DNA from: Clavibacter tessellarius
Lineage (GTDB): Bacteria; Actinomycetota; Actinomycetes; Actinomycetales; Microbacteriaceae
DNA: 64,000 nt
Direction: 5' to 3'
NCBI RefSeq assembly: GCF_001618005.1
Contig: NZ_LQXA01000044.1
Location: 18,179-82,178, forward strand
The position numbers and the translations under genes are program-made. This document shows, in pieces, positions 23,795-32,666 of the stretch (the first letter of the stretch is position 1; each line of letters opens with the position of its first letter). The notes under the pieces were generated by a model. That model was not told the DNA's origin and did no database searches. It saw only the letters and a program-made list of their open reading frames with translations.

Positions 23795-26700
23795 ATGCGC
23801 GTCACAAAACGCGGTGAGGGGACGAGCTTCGCTCGTCAAATGAGGTGCACGCTCGCGATCTTCGCGACCAGTGCCGTGATGATCACCGGGCTCGGCGCGA
23901 TGCCGGCCTCCGCCGAGACGGCCGCGGCCGGCCCGGTGCAGATCGAGGACCAGACGCAGGACCCTGCGCAGGTCGACAAGAAGATGCAGGACGAAGCCCA
24001 GAAGGCCGCGAAGGACGCCGTGTGGACGCCGGGCACGATCCCGGCCGAGCCCGCCGACGCCGACAAGCCCGCGGCCGAGCCGACCGAGTGGAAGATCCCG
24101 AACGCGGACCGCAAGCTCAGCCAGCCCGTGACGACCCAGCGCGTCCCTGCGGGCACGCCGGTCGGCGCACCGGGCCTCGGCGCGCTCCCCTACATGTCCT
24201 TCGAGGACATCACGCTCTCCGACGACACCGTCGCCCGCGTGAACCTCGCGAACGGCAACCTGCTGCTCACCGCCAACGACGGCACGAGCTCCGCGGCGGG
24301 CATCGGCGTCCGCGCCGACCGCTACTACAACGGCCTCTCCAGCTCCGCCGGCGCCCTCGGCGGCGGCTGGTCCTCCACCATGAGCTACGTCGACTTCGGC
24401 CTCACCGTGAACAGCGGCGAGACCGAGGCCACGTTCGTCGGCCCCTCCGGCTTCTCCGCGAAGTTCACCAAGAGCGGCACCACCTGGGTCGCCCCGTCCG
24501 GCTTCAACGCCACCCTGAGCAAGGGCGACACCTGGAAGCTCACGTACAAGGAGACGGGTGAGTTCTTCACCTTCGATCTCAACCTCAAGCGCCTGGTCAA
24601 CCACGTCGACCGCAACGGCATCGGCCTCAGCAACGACTGGACCACGTCGGCCACGACCTACACGGTCAAGGACACCTCCGGCCGCTTCACGCGCGTGAAC
24701 CACACCACCGGCTCCGACCCGAAGATCACCTCGATCGTCGACTCCACGAACCGGACCACGACGTACACGCGCAACGGCGCCGGACAGCTGACCAAGATCG
24801 AGAAGCCCGGCGGCGCCGTCACCACCATGACGTACGACTCCACCGGCCGTCTCGCGACGATGACCGTCCCGTCCGCGCCCGGCACGACGACGATCACGTT
24901 CGGCTACAACACCGCGCACAAGATCACCAAGATCACGCAGAAGTCCACGTCCCCGACCCACGGCGCCAAGGCCGACGTCGTGACGAACTTCGCCTACAAC
25001 AGCGGCAACACGGTCGTCACCAACCCGAACGGGAAGGCCTCGACCTACGCCTACGACACCCAGGGCCGCGTGACCTCGACCAAGGACCCGCTGAACCGCA
25101 CGAAGTCGCAGACCTGGACCGCGAACAGTGACGTGCAGACCTCGACCGACGCCCTCGGATCCGGCAGCACGCCCGGCAACGAGACCAAGTTCCAGTACGA
25201 CGGCCTCAACAACGCCACGAAGACCGAGCTGCCCACCGGCGCCGCGGCCTCCGCGGTCTACACCGCCGGCGCCGGCTGCGCCTCCACCGGTGGCGACGCC
25301 TTCCAGGTGAAGTGCTCCACCGACGCCAGCGGCAACACCTCGAGCTTCGACTACGACGCGGCCGGCAACCCCACGAAGAAGAAGGACACCACCGCCGGCG
25401 GCACCGGCGCGGTCGAGTTCGAGCGCACCTACGACAACTGGGACCGCACCATCTGCGGCGGCTGGGCCGGACAGCTCTGCTCCGCGAAGGACGGCAACGG
25501 CAACGTCACCACCTACAGCTACGACAAGGTCGGGAACCTGACCAAGGTCACCCCGCCCGCACCCCAGGGTGCGACGACGTACACGTACGACGCCCTCTCC
25601 CGCGTCACCAGCGTCACCGACGGCAAGGGCGACATCACCAAGTACGCCTACGACGTCCGCGACCGCCAGACCCTCGTCACCTTCGACAACGGCGGCACCC
25701 TCGCGAAGACGTACTACCCGAACGGGCTCGTCCAGTTCGACTCCGACAGCTTCGCCGGGACCAAGCAGTTCGAGTACGACACCCTCGGCCGCACCACCCA
25801 GCAGATCGGCTCGCTCGCCGGCCTGAACCAGAAGTACACGCACGACGCGGCCGGGAACATCCTCACGTTCGAGGACACCAGCGGCATCACGACGAACACC
25901 TACGACGCCGCCAACCAGCTCACCAGCCAGCGCGAGCCCGGTGGCGTCTGCCCGACCAGCGGAACGCCCGCAGCCAACAGCGGCTGCACCCTGTTCGAGT
26001 ACGACGGGAACGGAGCCGAGACCAAGCGGATCTTCCCCGCTGGTGCACAGGTCGTGACCACGCTGGACAAGTCCAGCCGCCCCACCCAGGTGCAGGCCAA
26101 GAACGCGGCCGGCAACGTCACCGCCGAGGTCGCGTACTCCTTCGCCAAGAACGGCACCGACACCACCAACATCCAGACCCGCACGAGCACGAAGGAAGAA
26201 GGCATCCCCGCGGGGGCCGTCACGGCCTACCAGTACGACTCCATGGACCGCATCACGAAGGCGGAGGAGAAGGCGGGATCGACGGTGAACGCCTCATGGG
26301 CGTACGCCTACGATGCTGCGGGCAACCGCACGAGCCAGACTCGCGCCGGGAACACCGGTGCCGATGCCGGCACGATCGGCTATACGTACAACGGAGCGAA
26401 CCAGCTCACGAAGACCACCGAGGACACCACCGCGTGGGTCTATGACGCTGTCGGCAACCAGGTCAAGAACGGCATCACCGGTGTCGTCGCGACCTACGGC
26501 GACCGTGCACAGGTGCAGTCCATCGGAGACACCAGCTTCGCCGCCTTCGGCGAGGGGAACACGGACACGCAGAGCGCGACCGGCGGACGATCGTTCTCCA
26601 ACTCGCTCCTCGGCCTGTCCCGCCAGACGAACTCCTCCACGAACGTCGTCCAGAACTACGGACGCACGGGATCCGGAGAGGCAGTGGGCTTCCGCATCAA

Positions 26701-27190
26701 CTCGAGCCACTACTACGTCTCCGATCTCCTCGGTTCCGTCATCGGGATGTTCTCCGGCGCCGGCATCTGGGAGGGCGGGTACTCGTACAGCCCCTACGGT
26801 GAGACCCGCGGCGTCACCGACGCCTCGCCCATCACGCTGAACTCGCTGCGCTACATCGGCGGGTACATGGAGTCTGAGAACCTGTACAAGCTCGGAGCGC
26901 GTTACTACGACGCGACCACGGGTCGATTCACGCAGTACGACCCGTCCGGCCAGGAGAACAACCCGTACACGTACGCAGCAGGAAATCCCGTCAACTCCCT
27001 CGACCCCTCCGGGCTCGGCGAAGTCGACTGGGAGGAAGCCGGCAAGGTCGGTCTGACCGCAGGCGTCGGAGGCGCAGTGGGCGGATGTGTTTCTACGCTT
27101 GCCGCCTGCCCCGCTGGTGCGGCCACGGGCTTCGTCGGTGGCGCCATCGCCGGATACATCGGCAGCGTCGGCTATCAGCTCCTCTCATAA
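23795..27190 (+). CDS. Secreted RHS/YD-repeat protein with glycine-rich hydrophobic C-terminal tip
   Basis: A 1131-residue protein from the ATG at 23795 behind GAGGGGA; the open frame before it is leader. The signal peptide (LAIFATSAVMITGLGAMPASAE) sends it outside. After a linker come many YD repeats (YDSTGRL, YDTQGRV, YDAAGNP, YDKVGNL, YDAANQL and others) and the RHS-associated core near residues 970-1074: YYVSDLLGSVIGMF, YSPYGETRG, KLGARYYDATTGRFTQYDP, NPVNSLDPSGL. RHS shells enclose a variable toxin. Here the tip is only 57 residues (27017-27187), hydrophobic with many glycines (GLTAGVGGAVGG, GFVGGAIAGYIG) and two cysteines, unlike nuclease or deaminase tips. GGATCC is scarcer than in flanking genes. 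A pore-forming antibacterial toxin is possible. Confidence 0.85.
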   Translation: MRVTKRGEGTSFARQMRCTLAIFATSAVMITGLGAMPASAETAAAGPVQIEDQTQDPAQVDKKMQDEAQKAAKDAVWTPGTIPAEPADADKPAAEPTEWKIPNADRKLSQPVTTQRVPAGTPVGAPGLGALPYMSFEDITLSDDTVARVNLANGNLLLTANDGTSSAAGIGVRADRYYNGLSSSAGALGGGWSSTMSYVDFGLTVNSGETEATFVGPSGFSAKFTKSGTTWVAPSGFNATLSKGDTWKLTYKETGEFFTFDLNLKRLVNHVDRNGIGLSNDWTTSATTYTVKDTSGRFTRVNHTTGSDPKITSIVDSTNRTTTYTRNGAGQLTKIEKPGGAVTTMTYDSTGRLATMTVPSAPGTTTITFGYNTAHKITKITQKSTSPTHGAKADVVTNFAYNSGNTVVTNPNGKASTYAYDTQGRVTSTKDPLNRTKSQTWTANSDVQTSTDALGSGSTPGNETKFQYDGLNNATKTELPTGAAASAVYTAGAGCASTGGDAFQVKCSTDASGNTSSFDYDAAGNPTKKKDTTAGGTGAVEFERTYDNWDRTICGGWAGQLCSAKDGNGNVTTYSYDKVGNLTKVTPPAPQGATTYTYDALSRVTSVTDGKGDITKYAYDVRDRQTLVTFDNGGTLAKTYYPNGLVQFDSDSFAGTKQFEYDTLGRTTQQIGSLAGLNQKYTHDAAGNILTFEDTSGITTNTYDAANQLTSQREPGGVCPTSGTPAANSGCTLFEYDGNGAETKRIFPAGAQVVTTLDKSSRPTQVQAKNAAGNVTAEVAYSFAKNGTDTTNIQTRTSTKEEGIPAGAVTAYQYDSMDRITKAEEKAGSTVNASWAYAYDAAGNRTSQTRAGNTGADAGTIGYTYNGANQLTKTTEDTTAWVYDAVGNQVKNGITGVVATYGDRAQVQSIGDTSFAAFGEGNTDTQSATGGRSFSNSLLGLSRQTNSSTNVVQNYGRTGSGEAVGFRINSSHYYVSDLLGSVIGMFSGAGIWEGGYSYSPYGETRGVTDASPITLNSLRYIGGYMESENLYKLGARYYDATTGRFTQYDPSGQENNPYTYAAGNPVNSLDPSGLGEVDWEEAGKVGLTAGVGGAVGGCVSTLAACPAGAATGFVGGAIAGYIGSVGYQLLS

Positions 27191-27224
27191 CCCGTCCCAC
27201 ATCAGAGAGCAGAAGGGCAAACAG

Positions 27225-27326
27225 ATGGATATCACGTTCTACGTGGGAATATTCGTACTGGCAGCAGTGACGGTAGGAATAGTCACGTACATTCGCAATA
27301 AGCGCAAGAAGACCACTCTAAAGTGA
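27225..27326 (+). CDS. 33-residue single-pass membrane protein, candidate immunity protein
   Basis: An ATG behind AGAAGGG, 34 bases after the RHS stop, opens a 33-codon gene: MDITF, one membrane segment (YVGIFVLAAVTVGIVTYI) and a strongly basic tail RNKRKKTTLK. A terminator follows 18 bases later, so it is the last gene of the RHS message. In polymorphic toxin loci the gene right after the toxin usually gives immunity, and a tiny membrane protein suits a membrane-active tip. The gene is clear from its signals; immunity is inference. It could also be an unrelated small membrane peptide. Confidence 0.65.
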   Translation: MDITFYVGIFVLAAVTVGIVTYIRNKRKKTTLK

Positions 27327-27344
27327 TCTAACTGCGGAAGCGCG

Positions 27345-27376
27345 ACCAGCCCGGGCACTGACGTGCTCGGGCTGGT
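27345..27376 (+). terminator. Hairpin terminator of the RHS unit
   Basis: A 14-bp stem with one G-T pair (ACCAGCCCGGGCAC, loop TGAC, GTGCTCGGGCTGGT), ending in TT, 18 bases past the stop at 27326. Confidence 0.85.
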
Positions 27377-27959
27377 TCCGTCAAGGCGTCGTCGGTGATC
27401 GACCGTATGCTCACTCGCGAGCGTGGCCGGGCGCTCCTACATCGACTCGATCGACGAAGGAGACCACCCGGTGGACAGGGCGAAGAGCGACACGCGCCTG
27501 GTGCGCGGCGTCGAGACCCACCCGTGGGCGCACCAGGAGGCCGGCTACTGGCATGTCCAGGCCGAGGGCCCGTCCGTCCTCGGGTACGTGATTCGGGTCC
27601 GGGCGTAGCTCGAGGACCCGTTCACGTAGGAGGTCCACGCGGATGCGGCGACGAGCGTGGACGACGGATCCGGGTCCATCGGGAAGCGTCCGTGGACGCG
27701 GCCGTGGCGGTCGATCCGCTCGTCCGGGCGGGCTGTGCGCGCCGGCGGCCGCGGAGGTCTCCAGGCGTGCCCGGCTGCGTGTCGGTCATCGGATCATCTC
27801 GTCAGCGATGGCGCTGCATGCATCGAGCACGGGGGCCATTCCCGGAGCTCTCCCCACCGCTCCCCCGTGAGGCCCGCCCCTGGGACGATCGCCCGCTGGG
27901 GCACGGGAGGGCGAAGGAGCATGCCGGTCTCGCGAGGCCGCGTCGGACGCTGCCGACGC
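27377..27959. other. Region without an intact gene; possible decayed coding sequence
   Basis: No complete gene is supported in these roughly 580 bases. A stretch at 27423-27608 (plus) reads like protein (YIDSIDEGDHPVDRAK, ETHPWAHQEAGYWHVQAEG, VLGYVIRV) but ends in TAG. The same frame soon meets a second TAG, then continues (EVHADAATSVDDGSGS). It may be a remnant of a small gene broken by stops. The rest shows nothing I can name. Confidence 0.35.
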
Positions 27960-28496
27960 TCACATCGCGACGCCCAGCGGCATCACGCCGGGCGCCGGAT
28001 CCGTCGCCAACCGCGCGTGCGTCTCGACGTCGAACCGCTCGTCGCCGTACCGGAGCTTCGCGCGCTCGATCCCCTCGGCGCCGAAGCCGGCGCGCGTCGC
28101 GACCCGGCACGACGCCGGGTTGTTCACCCGGTGCCCGAGCTCGAGGCGGAAGAGGCCGTCGGCGAACGCCCACGCGGCCGCGCCCGCGAGCGCCCGGGTC
28201 GCGAGGCCGCAGCCCCGACCGGATCCCGCCAGCCAGTAGTGCAGCCACGCGGTGTCGTGCCGGCGGTCGATCGCGGAGACGCCGACGCTGCCGACCGCGA
28301 CTCCCCCGTCGACGATCGCCCAGGCGCGGTGCGCGTCGTCGAAAGCGAGCGGACCCGTGATGTGCGCCTCGGCGCTCGCGATGGTCGACAGGTCCACGCC
28401 GCCGAGCTGGGTCACGAGATCCGGCGTGGTGACGAACGCGTCGCGGAGCGCGTCGGCGTCGGACGCGATCCAGGGGCGGAGGTGGGGGCCGGGCAT
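27960..28496 (-). CDS. GNAT N-acetyltransferase, RimJ/RimL type
   Basis: A 178-residue protein from an ATG six bases after CAGGGT. Pattern: LRPWIASDADALRDAF, WAIVDGGVAVGSVGVSAIDRRHDTAWLHYWLAGSGRGCGLATRAL for strands 4-5 and the acetyl-CoA loop, and LELGHRVNNPASCRVATRAGFGAEGI at the C-terminus. The acceptor is unknown. It lies downstream of an SDR gene on the same strand, 29 bases away, but has its own start signal. Confidence 0.85.
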   Translation of the reverse strand: MPGPHLRPWIASDADALRDAFVTTPDLVTQLGGVDLSTIASAEAHITGPLAFDDAHRAWAIVDGGVAVGSVGVSAIDRRHDTAWLHYWLAGSGRGCGLATRALAGAAAWAFADGLFRLELGHRVNNPASCRVATRAGFGAEGIERAKLRYGDERFDVETHARLATDPAPGVMPLGVAM

Positions 28497-28525
28497 GCCC
28501 CCACCCTGCCAGCGCGCGCCCGGCC

Positions 28526-29206
28526 TCAGTACTCGATCCGCCCGTGCCGGCTGTGGAACTCCCCCGTCGGCCCGTCGGGTCCCACGAGCGCCATCGCGAC
28601 GGTCGCGTCCGTCCCCTCGGTCACCGTCTGATGCCCGGTGTTGCCGTTGAAGTCGGTCGCCGTGTAGCCGGGGTCGGTCGCGTTGATCCGGAACCCCGGC
28701 AGGTTCTTGGCGTACTGCACGGTCGCGGTGATGAGGGCGGCCTTCGAGGTCGCGTAGGGCACGGTCATCACGTGGCTCTCGTCGGTCCCGTCTCCCGCGA
28801 GGGCGCGCGGCCAGCCCACGCCCGAGGCGACGTTGACGATCACGGGGGCGGCGGATGCCCGCAGCAGCGGCAGCGCGGCCTGCGTCACGCGCACCACGGC
28901 GACCACGTTCGTCTGCAGCACCGCCAGCATCGCCTCGGGGGTCAGGTCGTCGACGCCCTGGGTCGTGCCGAGGATCCCGGCGTTGTTGACGAGCACGTCG
29001 AGCGTCGGCAGCGACGCGATGGCGCGCTCGACGCTCGCCTGGTCGTCGACGACGAGCTGCACGGGGTGGGCGCCGACGGCGCGGGCGGCATCGCCGTCGG
29101 CGGTGTCGCGCATGCCGGCGTGCACGGTGTGGCCGGCCTCGACGAGGCGGCGGGCGGTCTCGAGGCCGAGGCCCCGGTTGGATCCGGTGATCAGTGTCGT
29201 GGTCAT
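28526..29206 (-). CDS. Short-chain dehydrogenase/reductase
   Basis: A 226-residue SDR. The NAD(P)-binding motif is TGSNRGLG near the N-terminus, then LVNNAGI, VIVNVASGVGW as the catalytic serine strand, and YATSK with the catalytic tyrosine and lysine. After that comes ATDPGYTATDFNG. It reduces or oxidises a small carbonyl/alcohol; the substrate is unknown. Its ATG is six bases from CAGGCT. The XRE regulator at 29308 is divergent, 101 bases away, which suggests that it controls this gene. Confidence 0.9.
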   Translation of the reverse strand: MTTTLITGSNRGLGLETARRLVEAGHTVHAGMRDTADGDAARAVGAHPVQLVVDDQASVERAIASLPTLDVLVNNAGILGTTQGVDDLTPEAMLAVLQTNVVAVVRVTQAALPLLRASAAPVIVNVASGVGWPRALAGDGTDESHVMTVPYATSKAALITATVQYAKNLPGFRINATDPGYTATDFNGNTGHQTVTEGTDATVAMALVGPDGPTGEFHSRHGRIEY

Positions 29207-29307
29207 GTCCCGAGCCTGCGCCTCCGCGTCCGCGCCGCCCAGGCACCGGTCGACGGGAGGACCGGCGGTACCAGGCTGATCCGCCCGCCAGCGCGGAGGA
29301 TGGCAGC

Positions 29308-30165
29308 ATGACCGAATTCGCGAGCGTCCTCCGCTCCTGGCGCGAGCGCGTGCAGCCCGCGGACGTGGGCCTGCCCGCGGGATCCCACCGCCGCACCGCG
29401 GGCCTCCGCCGCGAGGAGCTCGCCGCGCTCGCGGGCGTCAGCGTCGACTACGTCGTGCGGCTCGAGCAGGGCCGGTCGGTGAACCCGTCGCCGCAGATGC
29501 TGGGCGCGCTCGCCCGCGCCCTCCGGCTCACCGAGGACGAGCGCGACCACCTCCACCGGGTCGCGGGCGTCGCCCCGCCCGGCCGCGACGAGGTCCCGCG
29601 GCACATCACGCCGGGCGTGCACCGCATCGTCGACCGGCTCGGCGACGTGCCCCTCGCGGTGTTCACGGCGACGCACGACCTGCTGCTCTGGAACCCGCTG
29701 TGGGCGGCGCTCAACGGCGACCCGTCGACGCGCACCGGCTGGGACCGCAACCTCGTCTGGACCTACTTCACCCAGGGCCACGGAGGCACCGACTTCGACG
29801 CCGTGCACGAGGAGGAGTTCGCGCGCGACCTCGCGGCCGACCTGCGCACCGCAGTGGGCCGCTACCCCGCGGATCGCGCGCTCGCCCGGCTCGTCGCCCG
29901 GCTGCGCGCCGAGGTCCCGGAGTTCGCACGCCGCTGGAGCGAGGCGCGCGTCGCCGAGCACCGGTCGAGCCGGAAGACCGTGACGAGCACTCCGGTCGGC
30001 CCCATCACGATCGACTGCGACACCCTCTCGGTGCCGGGCAGCGACCTCCGCATCGTCGTCTACACGGCGGAGCCCGGCAGCACGGACGAGGCGCGGCTGG
30101 ACCTGCTGCGCGTCACGGGCCTGCAGGCGCTGACGACGGCGCCCGTGGAGGCGGCGGGGGCCTGA
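29308..30165 (+). CDS. XRE-family transcriptional regulator, MmyB-like
   Basis: A 285-residue regulator. The helix-turn-helix covers about residues 8-70 (RTAGLRREELAALAGVSVDYVVRLEQGR, NPSPQMLGALARALRLTEDE). It is followed by the MmyB ligand-binding domain with its WNPLWAALNGD, NLVWTYFTQ and PITIDCDTLSVPGSDLRIVVYTAEPGS segments. Members bind a fatty-acid-like ligand and usually repress a divergent oxidoreductase, as here. The ATG follows GAGGAT by six bases. Confidence 0.9.
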   Translation: MTEFASVLRSWRERVQPADVGLPAGSHRRTAGLRREELAALAGVSVDYVVRLEQGRSVNPSPQMLGALARALRLTEDERDHLHRVAGVAPPGRDEVPRHITPGVHRIVDRLGDVPLAVFTATHDLLLWNPLWAALNGDPSTRTGWDRNLVWTYFTQGHGGTDFDAVHEEEFARDLAADLRTAVGRYPADRALARLVARLRAEVPEFARRWSEARVAEHRSSRKTVTSTPVGPITIDCDTLSVPGSDLRIVVYTAEPGSTDEARLDLLRVTGLQALTTAPVEAAGA

Positions 30166-30222
30166 TCCGCCGCCGGCTTCGGGCCGCAGGCCGCAGGCCG
30201 CCGGCTCGACGCCGCCGCACGA

Positions 30223-30269
30223 CGGAGCCCCGGCCGCCGCGCGTCGAGGGCGCGGCGTCCGGGGCTCCG
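30223..30269. terminator. Bidirectional hairpin between the XRE gene and GH3
   Basis: An outer perfect 11-bp stem, CGGAGCCCCGG with CCGGGGCTCCG, and a further GC-rich inner stem around GTCGAGG. It lies between the convergent stops at 30165 and 30288 and can serve both. Confidence 0.75.
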
Positions 30270-30287
30270 GTGCGGACGGGATCGGGA

Positions 30288-32666
30288 TCAGCTCGGCTTG
30301 AGCACCCGCTCCGGCACGGTCGACGAGCCGGCGGACGCACCGACCGGCGCCACCGACGTGCCCACGTACCGCTCGTCCGCGATGGTGACGTGATACGTGG
30401 ATCCGGTGATCTGGATCTCGCCTTCCGTCTCCTTCACCGCGCTCGACGGCCCGACCCACAACTCGACCGCGCCCGGCTCGACCACGCGGCGGTACCTGAG
30501 GTCGGTGAGCGCGAGGCGGGTGGTGGGCACCCGGAACGTGACCTCCGCGGACTCGCCGGCCGCGAGATCCAGCCGCAGGTAGCCGAGCAGCTGCGCGACG
30601 GGCCGCGTGACGCTGCCCTGCACGTCGCGCGCGTAGAGCTGCACCACGTCGGTGCCGTCGCGGTCGCCCGTGTTGCGCACCACGACGGTCGCGGTGAACG
30701 CCTCCCCCGCGGCGACCTCGGCCGACGCCACGGACAGGTCGCTGCGCGAGAACGTCGTGTACGACAGCCCGTGCCCGAACGGGAGGACGGGCGTGGGATC
30801 CGCGCTCGTCACCTCGCTCGGGCCCCCGAGGATCGGGTGCAGGTACGAGAACGGCTGCGCGCCCGCGGACCGCGGGAGCGACACGGGCAGGCGGCCCGAC
30901 GGCGACACCCGGCCGGAGAGGACGCCCGCGATCGCGGATCCGCCCTCCTCGCCCGGGAAGAATGCCTGGAGCACGGCAGCCGGAGCCGACTCGCCCTCGA
31001 GCGCCCACGCCACCGCGTACGGCCGGCCGGTGAGCAGCACCACGACCACGGGGGTCCCGGTGGCGCGCACGGCCTCGACCAGCTCGCGCTGCACGCCGGG
31101 CAGCTCGAGGCTCTCGACGTCGTTGCCCTCGCCGACCGTGCCGCGGCCGAAGAGGCCCGCCCGGTCGCCGACGACCACGACCGCGAGGTCGGATCCGCGC
31201 GCGGCCTCGACCGCGGCGTCGAAGCCGGAGCGGTCGTCGCCCTCGACGTCGGCGCCGTGCGCGAGCACGACCTCGCTGTCGGGCAGCTCGGCACGGAGCG
31301 CCTCGGCCACGGTCGGGATCGCGAACCCGAGCGGCGTGCCGGGGTGGTGCGCGAGCACGTGGTTCGCGAACGAGTAGCAGCCCATGAGCGCCTCGGCGCT
31401 GTCGGCGTTGGGGCCGATGAGCGCGATCCGTCCGGGCGCCGTGCGACCGGCGCCGGCGAGCGGCAGCGTGCCGTCGTTCGCGAGCAGCACCACGGACTCC
31501 TCAGCGAGCCGGCGCGCGACGTCCCGGTGCGCCGGGGTGTCGAGGTCGATGCTCGTGGGCGGATCCTCGAACGTCGCGTCGAGCAGCCCCAGCTCCTCCT
31601 TCTCGTCGAGCACGCGGAGCACCGCGCGGTCGACGAGCGACTCGTCGGCGAGCCCGGCGCGGATCCGCTCCGCCAGCGGCGCGAGGTACGCGTCGCCCGT
31701 GGGCAGCTCCACGTCGATGCCGGCCTCGAGGGCCAGCGCCGCCGCCTCGCCGCGATCGCCCGCGACGGCGTGCATCACCTGGAGGAACGCCACGGAGAAG
31801 TAGTCGGAGACCACGACGCCGTCGAAGCCCCAGCGGCCGCGGAGCACGTCGGTGAGGTACTCCGTCGTGGCGCCGACGGGCGCGCCGTCGATCTCCGCGT
31901 ACGAGTTCATCACCGAGCGCACGCCGCCGTCGCGCACCGCCATCTCGAAGGGCGGCAGCAGCACGTCCTCCACGAAGCGCGGGCCCACGTGGGCGGGCGC
32001 GTGGTTGCGTCCCGACTGCGAGACCGAGTAGCCGACGAAGTGCTTGAGCGTGGCGTGGATCCCGGCCGACTGCAGCCCCTTCACGTACGCCGTGCCGATG
32101 GTGCCGACCACGTACGGGTCCTCGGCGATGCACTCGTCGACGCGGCCCCAGCGGGCGTCGCGGATCACGTCGAGCACGGGCGCGAGGCCCTGGTGCACGC
32201 CGAGCTCCCGCATCGACCCGCCGATGAGCGCGGCCATCTCCTCCACGAGGCCCGGGTCGAAGGACGCGCCCCACGCGAGCGGCGTGGGGAACGTCGCGGC
32301 CTGCCACGCGGCGAGCCCGGTGAGGCACTCCTCGTGCACGAGCGCCGGGATGCCGAGCCGCGTCTCCGTCTGCAGCCGCCTCTGCTCGGCCCACAGCCAC
32401 GACGCGCGCTCGACGGGATCCACCGGACGCGTGCCGTACACGCGGGTGAGGTGCCCGAGGCCGTGCTCGGTCGCCTCCTCGTAGCGGCCGGTCGTGGCCA
32501 TCTCGCCCTGCATGGGCGCGACGACCTCGCCGCCCTGGTCGACCCAGTAGCCGACGATCTGCGCGAGCTTCTCCTCGAGGGTCATGCGCGCGTGCAGCGC
32601 CCGGACCCGCTCCGACACCTCGGGCAGCGCGACGGCGCCGGGTGCCGGGGCCTCCGCCCCGGTCAC
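30288..32666 (-). CDS. GH3 beta-glycosidase (beta-glucosidase/beta-xylosidase type)
   Basis: A 792-residue protein, typical of three-domain GH3 enzymes, from the GTG at 32666 that overlaps the permease stop by four bases. The N-terminal barrel has WGRVDECIAEDPYVVG, GIHATLKHFVGY and the nucleophile D288 in VVVSDYFSV. The second domain has the acid/base region GEGNDVESLELPG, and a fibronectin-like C-terminal domain holds VVVRNTGDRDGTDVVQLYARD. No signal peptide, so it hydrolyses imported sugars. It is the last gene of the second ABC sugar operon. Specificity (glucose, xylose or other) cannot be fixed. Confidence 0.92.
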   Translation of the reverse strand: MTGAEAPAPGAVALPEVSERVRALHARMTLEEKLAQIVGYWVDQGGEVVAPMQGEMATTGRYEEATEHGLGHLTRVYGTRPVDPVERASWLWAEQRRLQTETRLGIPALVHEECLTGLAAWQAATFPTPLAWGASFDPGLVEEMAALIGGSMRELGVHQGLAPVLDVIRDARWGRVDECIAEDPYVVGTIGTAYVKGLQSAGIHATLKHFVGYSVSQSGRNHAPAHVGPRFVEDVLLPPFEMAVRDGGVRSVMNSYAEIDGAPVGATTEYLTDVLRGRWGFDGVVVSDYFSVAFLQVMHAVAGDRGEAAALALEAGIDVELPTGDAYLAPLAERIRAGLADESLVDRAVLRVLDEKEELGLLDATFEDPPTSIDLDTPAHRDVARRLAEESVVLLANDGTLPLAGAGRTAPGRIALIGPNADSAEALMGCYSFANHVLAHHPGTPLGFAIPTVAEALRAELPDSEVVLAHGADVEGDDRSGFDAAVEAARGSDLAVVVVGDRAGLFGRGTVGEGNDVESLELPGVQRELVEAVRATGTPVVVVLLTGRPYAVAWALEGESAPAAVLQAFFPGEEGGSAIAGVLSGRVSPSGRLPVSLPRSAGAQPFSYLHPILGGPSEVTSADPTPVLPFGHGLSYTTFSRSDLSVASAEVAAGEAFTATVVVRNTGDRDGTDVVQLYARDVQGSVTRPVAQLLGYLRLDLAAGESAEVTFRVPTTRLALTDLRYRRVVEPGAVELWVGPSSAVKETEGEIQITGSTYHVTIADERYVGTSVAPVGASAGSSTVPERVLKPS

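Noticed and set aside
23705..25843. A 712-codon minus-strand frame within the RHS gene
   Set aside because: It mirrors the YD repeats on the opposite strand, giving repetitive valine/glycine/arginine text. The RHS frame on the plus strand is convincing.
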